DNA of 64,000 bases from the NCBI RefSeq assembly GCF_007995085.1, contig NZ_VOQS01000005.1, positions 496,001 to 560,000 on the forward strand, given 5' to 3'. Origin of the DNA: Paraburkholderia azotifigens (GTDB lineage Bacteria > Pseudomonadota > Gammaproteobacteria > Burkholderiales > Burkholderiaceae). The number at the start of each line of letters is the position of its first letter. Position 1 is the stretch's first letter. Under the pieces are notes generated by a model. That model saw only the letters and a program-made list of their open reading frames with translations. It did not search any database and was not told where the DNA came from. Below are positions 63,369 to 64,000 of this stretch, piece after piece. Both the position numbers and the translations under genes were made by a program.

Positions 63369-64000
63369 ATGACAGGCAAAGCAAAGTTCACGAAGCATGC
63401 TCTTCGGATTGTCGCGGCAGCCGTGTTCAGCGCGACGGCATCGCTCGCGGCGCATGCGTCGACTTATGTGTATGTGTCGAACGCCGACAGCAAGGATATT
63501 TCCGTGCTGGCGCTCGATCAGGCGAATGGCAAGCTGACGTCTGTCGAAACCGTGCCTGTCGATGGCACCGTCATGCCGATGGCGCTGTCGCCGGATCAGC
63601 ATCGTCTGTATGCGGGCTTGCGATCCACGCCGTATCGCGTGGTGAGTTTCGCGATCAATCCGCTCGACGGCCGGCTGATCGAACTGGGCCGGGCGCCGCT
63701 CGCCGACAGCATGGCCTATGTGTCGACGGACGCGACAGGGCGCTATCTGTTTTCGGCTTCGTACGGCGGGAACATGCTCGCGGTCAACGCGATCGGCGCC
63801 GATGGCGTCGCGAAGGACGTGCAGCAGACCATCAAGACGGGTCCGATGGCGCACGCGATCCGCACTTCCGCCGACAACCGTTATGCGTTCGCGTCGGTGC
63901 TCGGTTCGGACGCGTGGCTGCGCCTGAAATTCGATACTTCGACGGGGCATCTGACGGAAGACCGCGATCCTGCGTACAAGCTGCCGGAAAAATCGGGGCC
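63369..64000 (+). CDS. Exported lactonase-like beta-propeller protein (3' end cut by window)
   Basis: The visible 210 residues start MTGKAKFTKHALRIVAAAVFSATASLAAHAS, a signal peptide cut probably after AHA, then repeating propeller blades: TYVYVSNADSKDISVLALDQANGKLTSVETV, PMALSPDQHRLYAGLRS, GRYLFSASYGGNMLAVNAIG and NRYAFASVLGSDAWL. This is the 6-phosphogluconolactonase/YbhE (LactonaseFam7) fold. It starts 63 bases after garD on the same strand with GGAG upstream, so it may open an aldaro- or aldonolactone feeding the pathway. Secretion suggests periplasmic action. Confidence 0.87.
   Translation, partial: MTGKAKFTKHALRIVAAAVFSATASLAAHASTYVYVSNADSKDISVLALDQANGKLTSVETVPVDGTVMPMALSPDQHRLYAGLRSTPYRVVSFAINPLDGRLIELGRAPLADSMAYVSTDATGRYLFSASYGGNMLAVNAIGADGVAKDVQQTIKTGPMAHAIRTSADNRYAFASVLGSDAWLRLKFDTSTGHLTEDRDPAYKLPEKSG

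Overview
The window is a dense, GC-rich stretch of chromosome-like accessory DNA that looks like a Burkholderiaceae genome, most plausibly Paraburkholderia or a close relative. The evidence is gene content and style: many LysR-type regulators beside small catabolic operons, polyamine-type and polar-amino-acid-type ABC importers, D-tartrate and galactarate catabolism, a MobA-type aromatic hydroxylase, and ATGA or TGATG stop/start overlaps. I see no rRNA, tRNA, CRISPR array, phage or intact insertion sequence.

Layout. 1-4191: spermidine/putrescine-type ABC importer (minus strand) with a divergent LysR gene. 4251-12490: ppnP, then a tightly packed six-gene minus-strand operon (PanE-like reductase, VOC protein, MaoC hydratase, class III CoA-transferase, AroE-like dehydrogenase, AroQ-like dehydratase), a divergent LysR gene, an MHS-family transporter and a second AroE-like gene. 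12525-21083: Ohr, regulators and small enzymes, including an ECF42-type sigma factor paired with its DGPF protein, a PhzF-like protein without its catalytic glutamate, and a divergent XRE-cupin/GNAT pair. 21115-23200: a LysR gene without its DNA-binding domain and two unknown proteins. 23500-30013: an amino-acid-type ABC importer whose permease and ATPase are fused (with a 12-bp tandem repeat inside the ATPase), a GntR regulator, a DUF1989 protein and an FdhF/YdeP-type molybdoenzyme.

30017-36511: a signalling block with a catalytically dead serine-recombinase-like DNA-binding protein, a receiver-like protein, a 1359-residue CheB-CheR-PAS-histidine kinase-receiver hybrid and a separate CheB. 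36538-38371: a decayed SDR gene and several very small genes, one encoding a single DnaJ-type zinc finger and one a 53-residue membrane protein. 38939-46371: flavohemoglobin Hmp, a GNAT protein, then a LysR gene, D-tartrate dehydratase, a DctA-type carrier and a chemoreceptor, which together read as a sense-import-degrade unit for tartrate. 46384-54308: MFS exporter, old yellow enzyme, and an alcohol dehydrogenase / flavin reductase / Gfo-Idh-MocA / carboxymuconolactone-decarboxylase-like series with XRE and MarR regulators. 54328-58816: a MobA-type 3-hydroxybenzoate 4-monooxygenase and a large lipoprotein glycoside-hydrolase-like protein. 59163-64000: aldarate catabolism, with transporter, 5-dehydro-4-deoxyglucarate dehydratase, divergent garD and an exported lactonase-like protein cut by the window end.

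The best candidates for something undescribed are the operon at 4674-8992 with its divergent partners (AroQ- and AroE-like enzymes with altered substrate-pocket motifs, joined to CoA-thioester chemistry), and the ABC importer / GntR / DUF1989 / molybdoenzyme set at 23435-30013 with paired palindromic operators. All functions are read from sequence motifs by eye; no database search was run.
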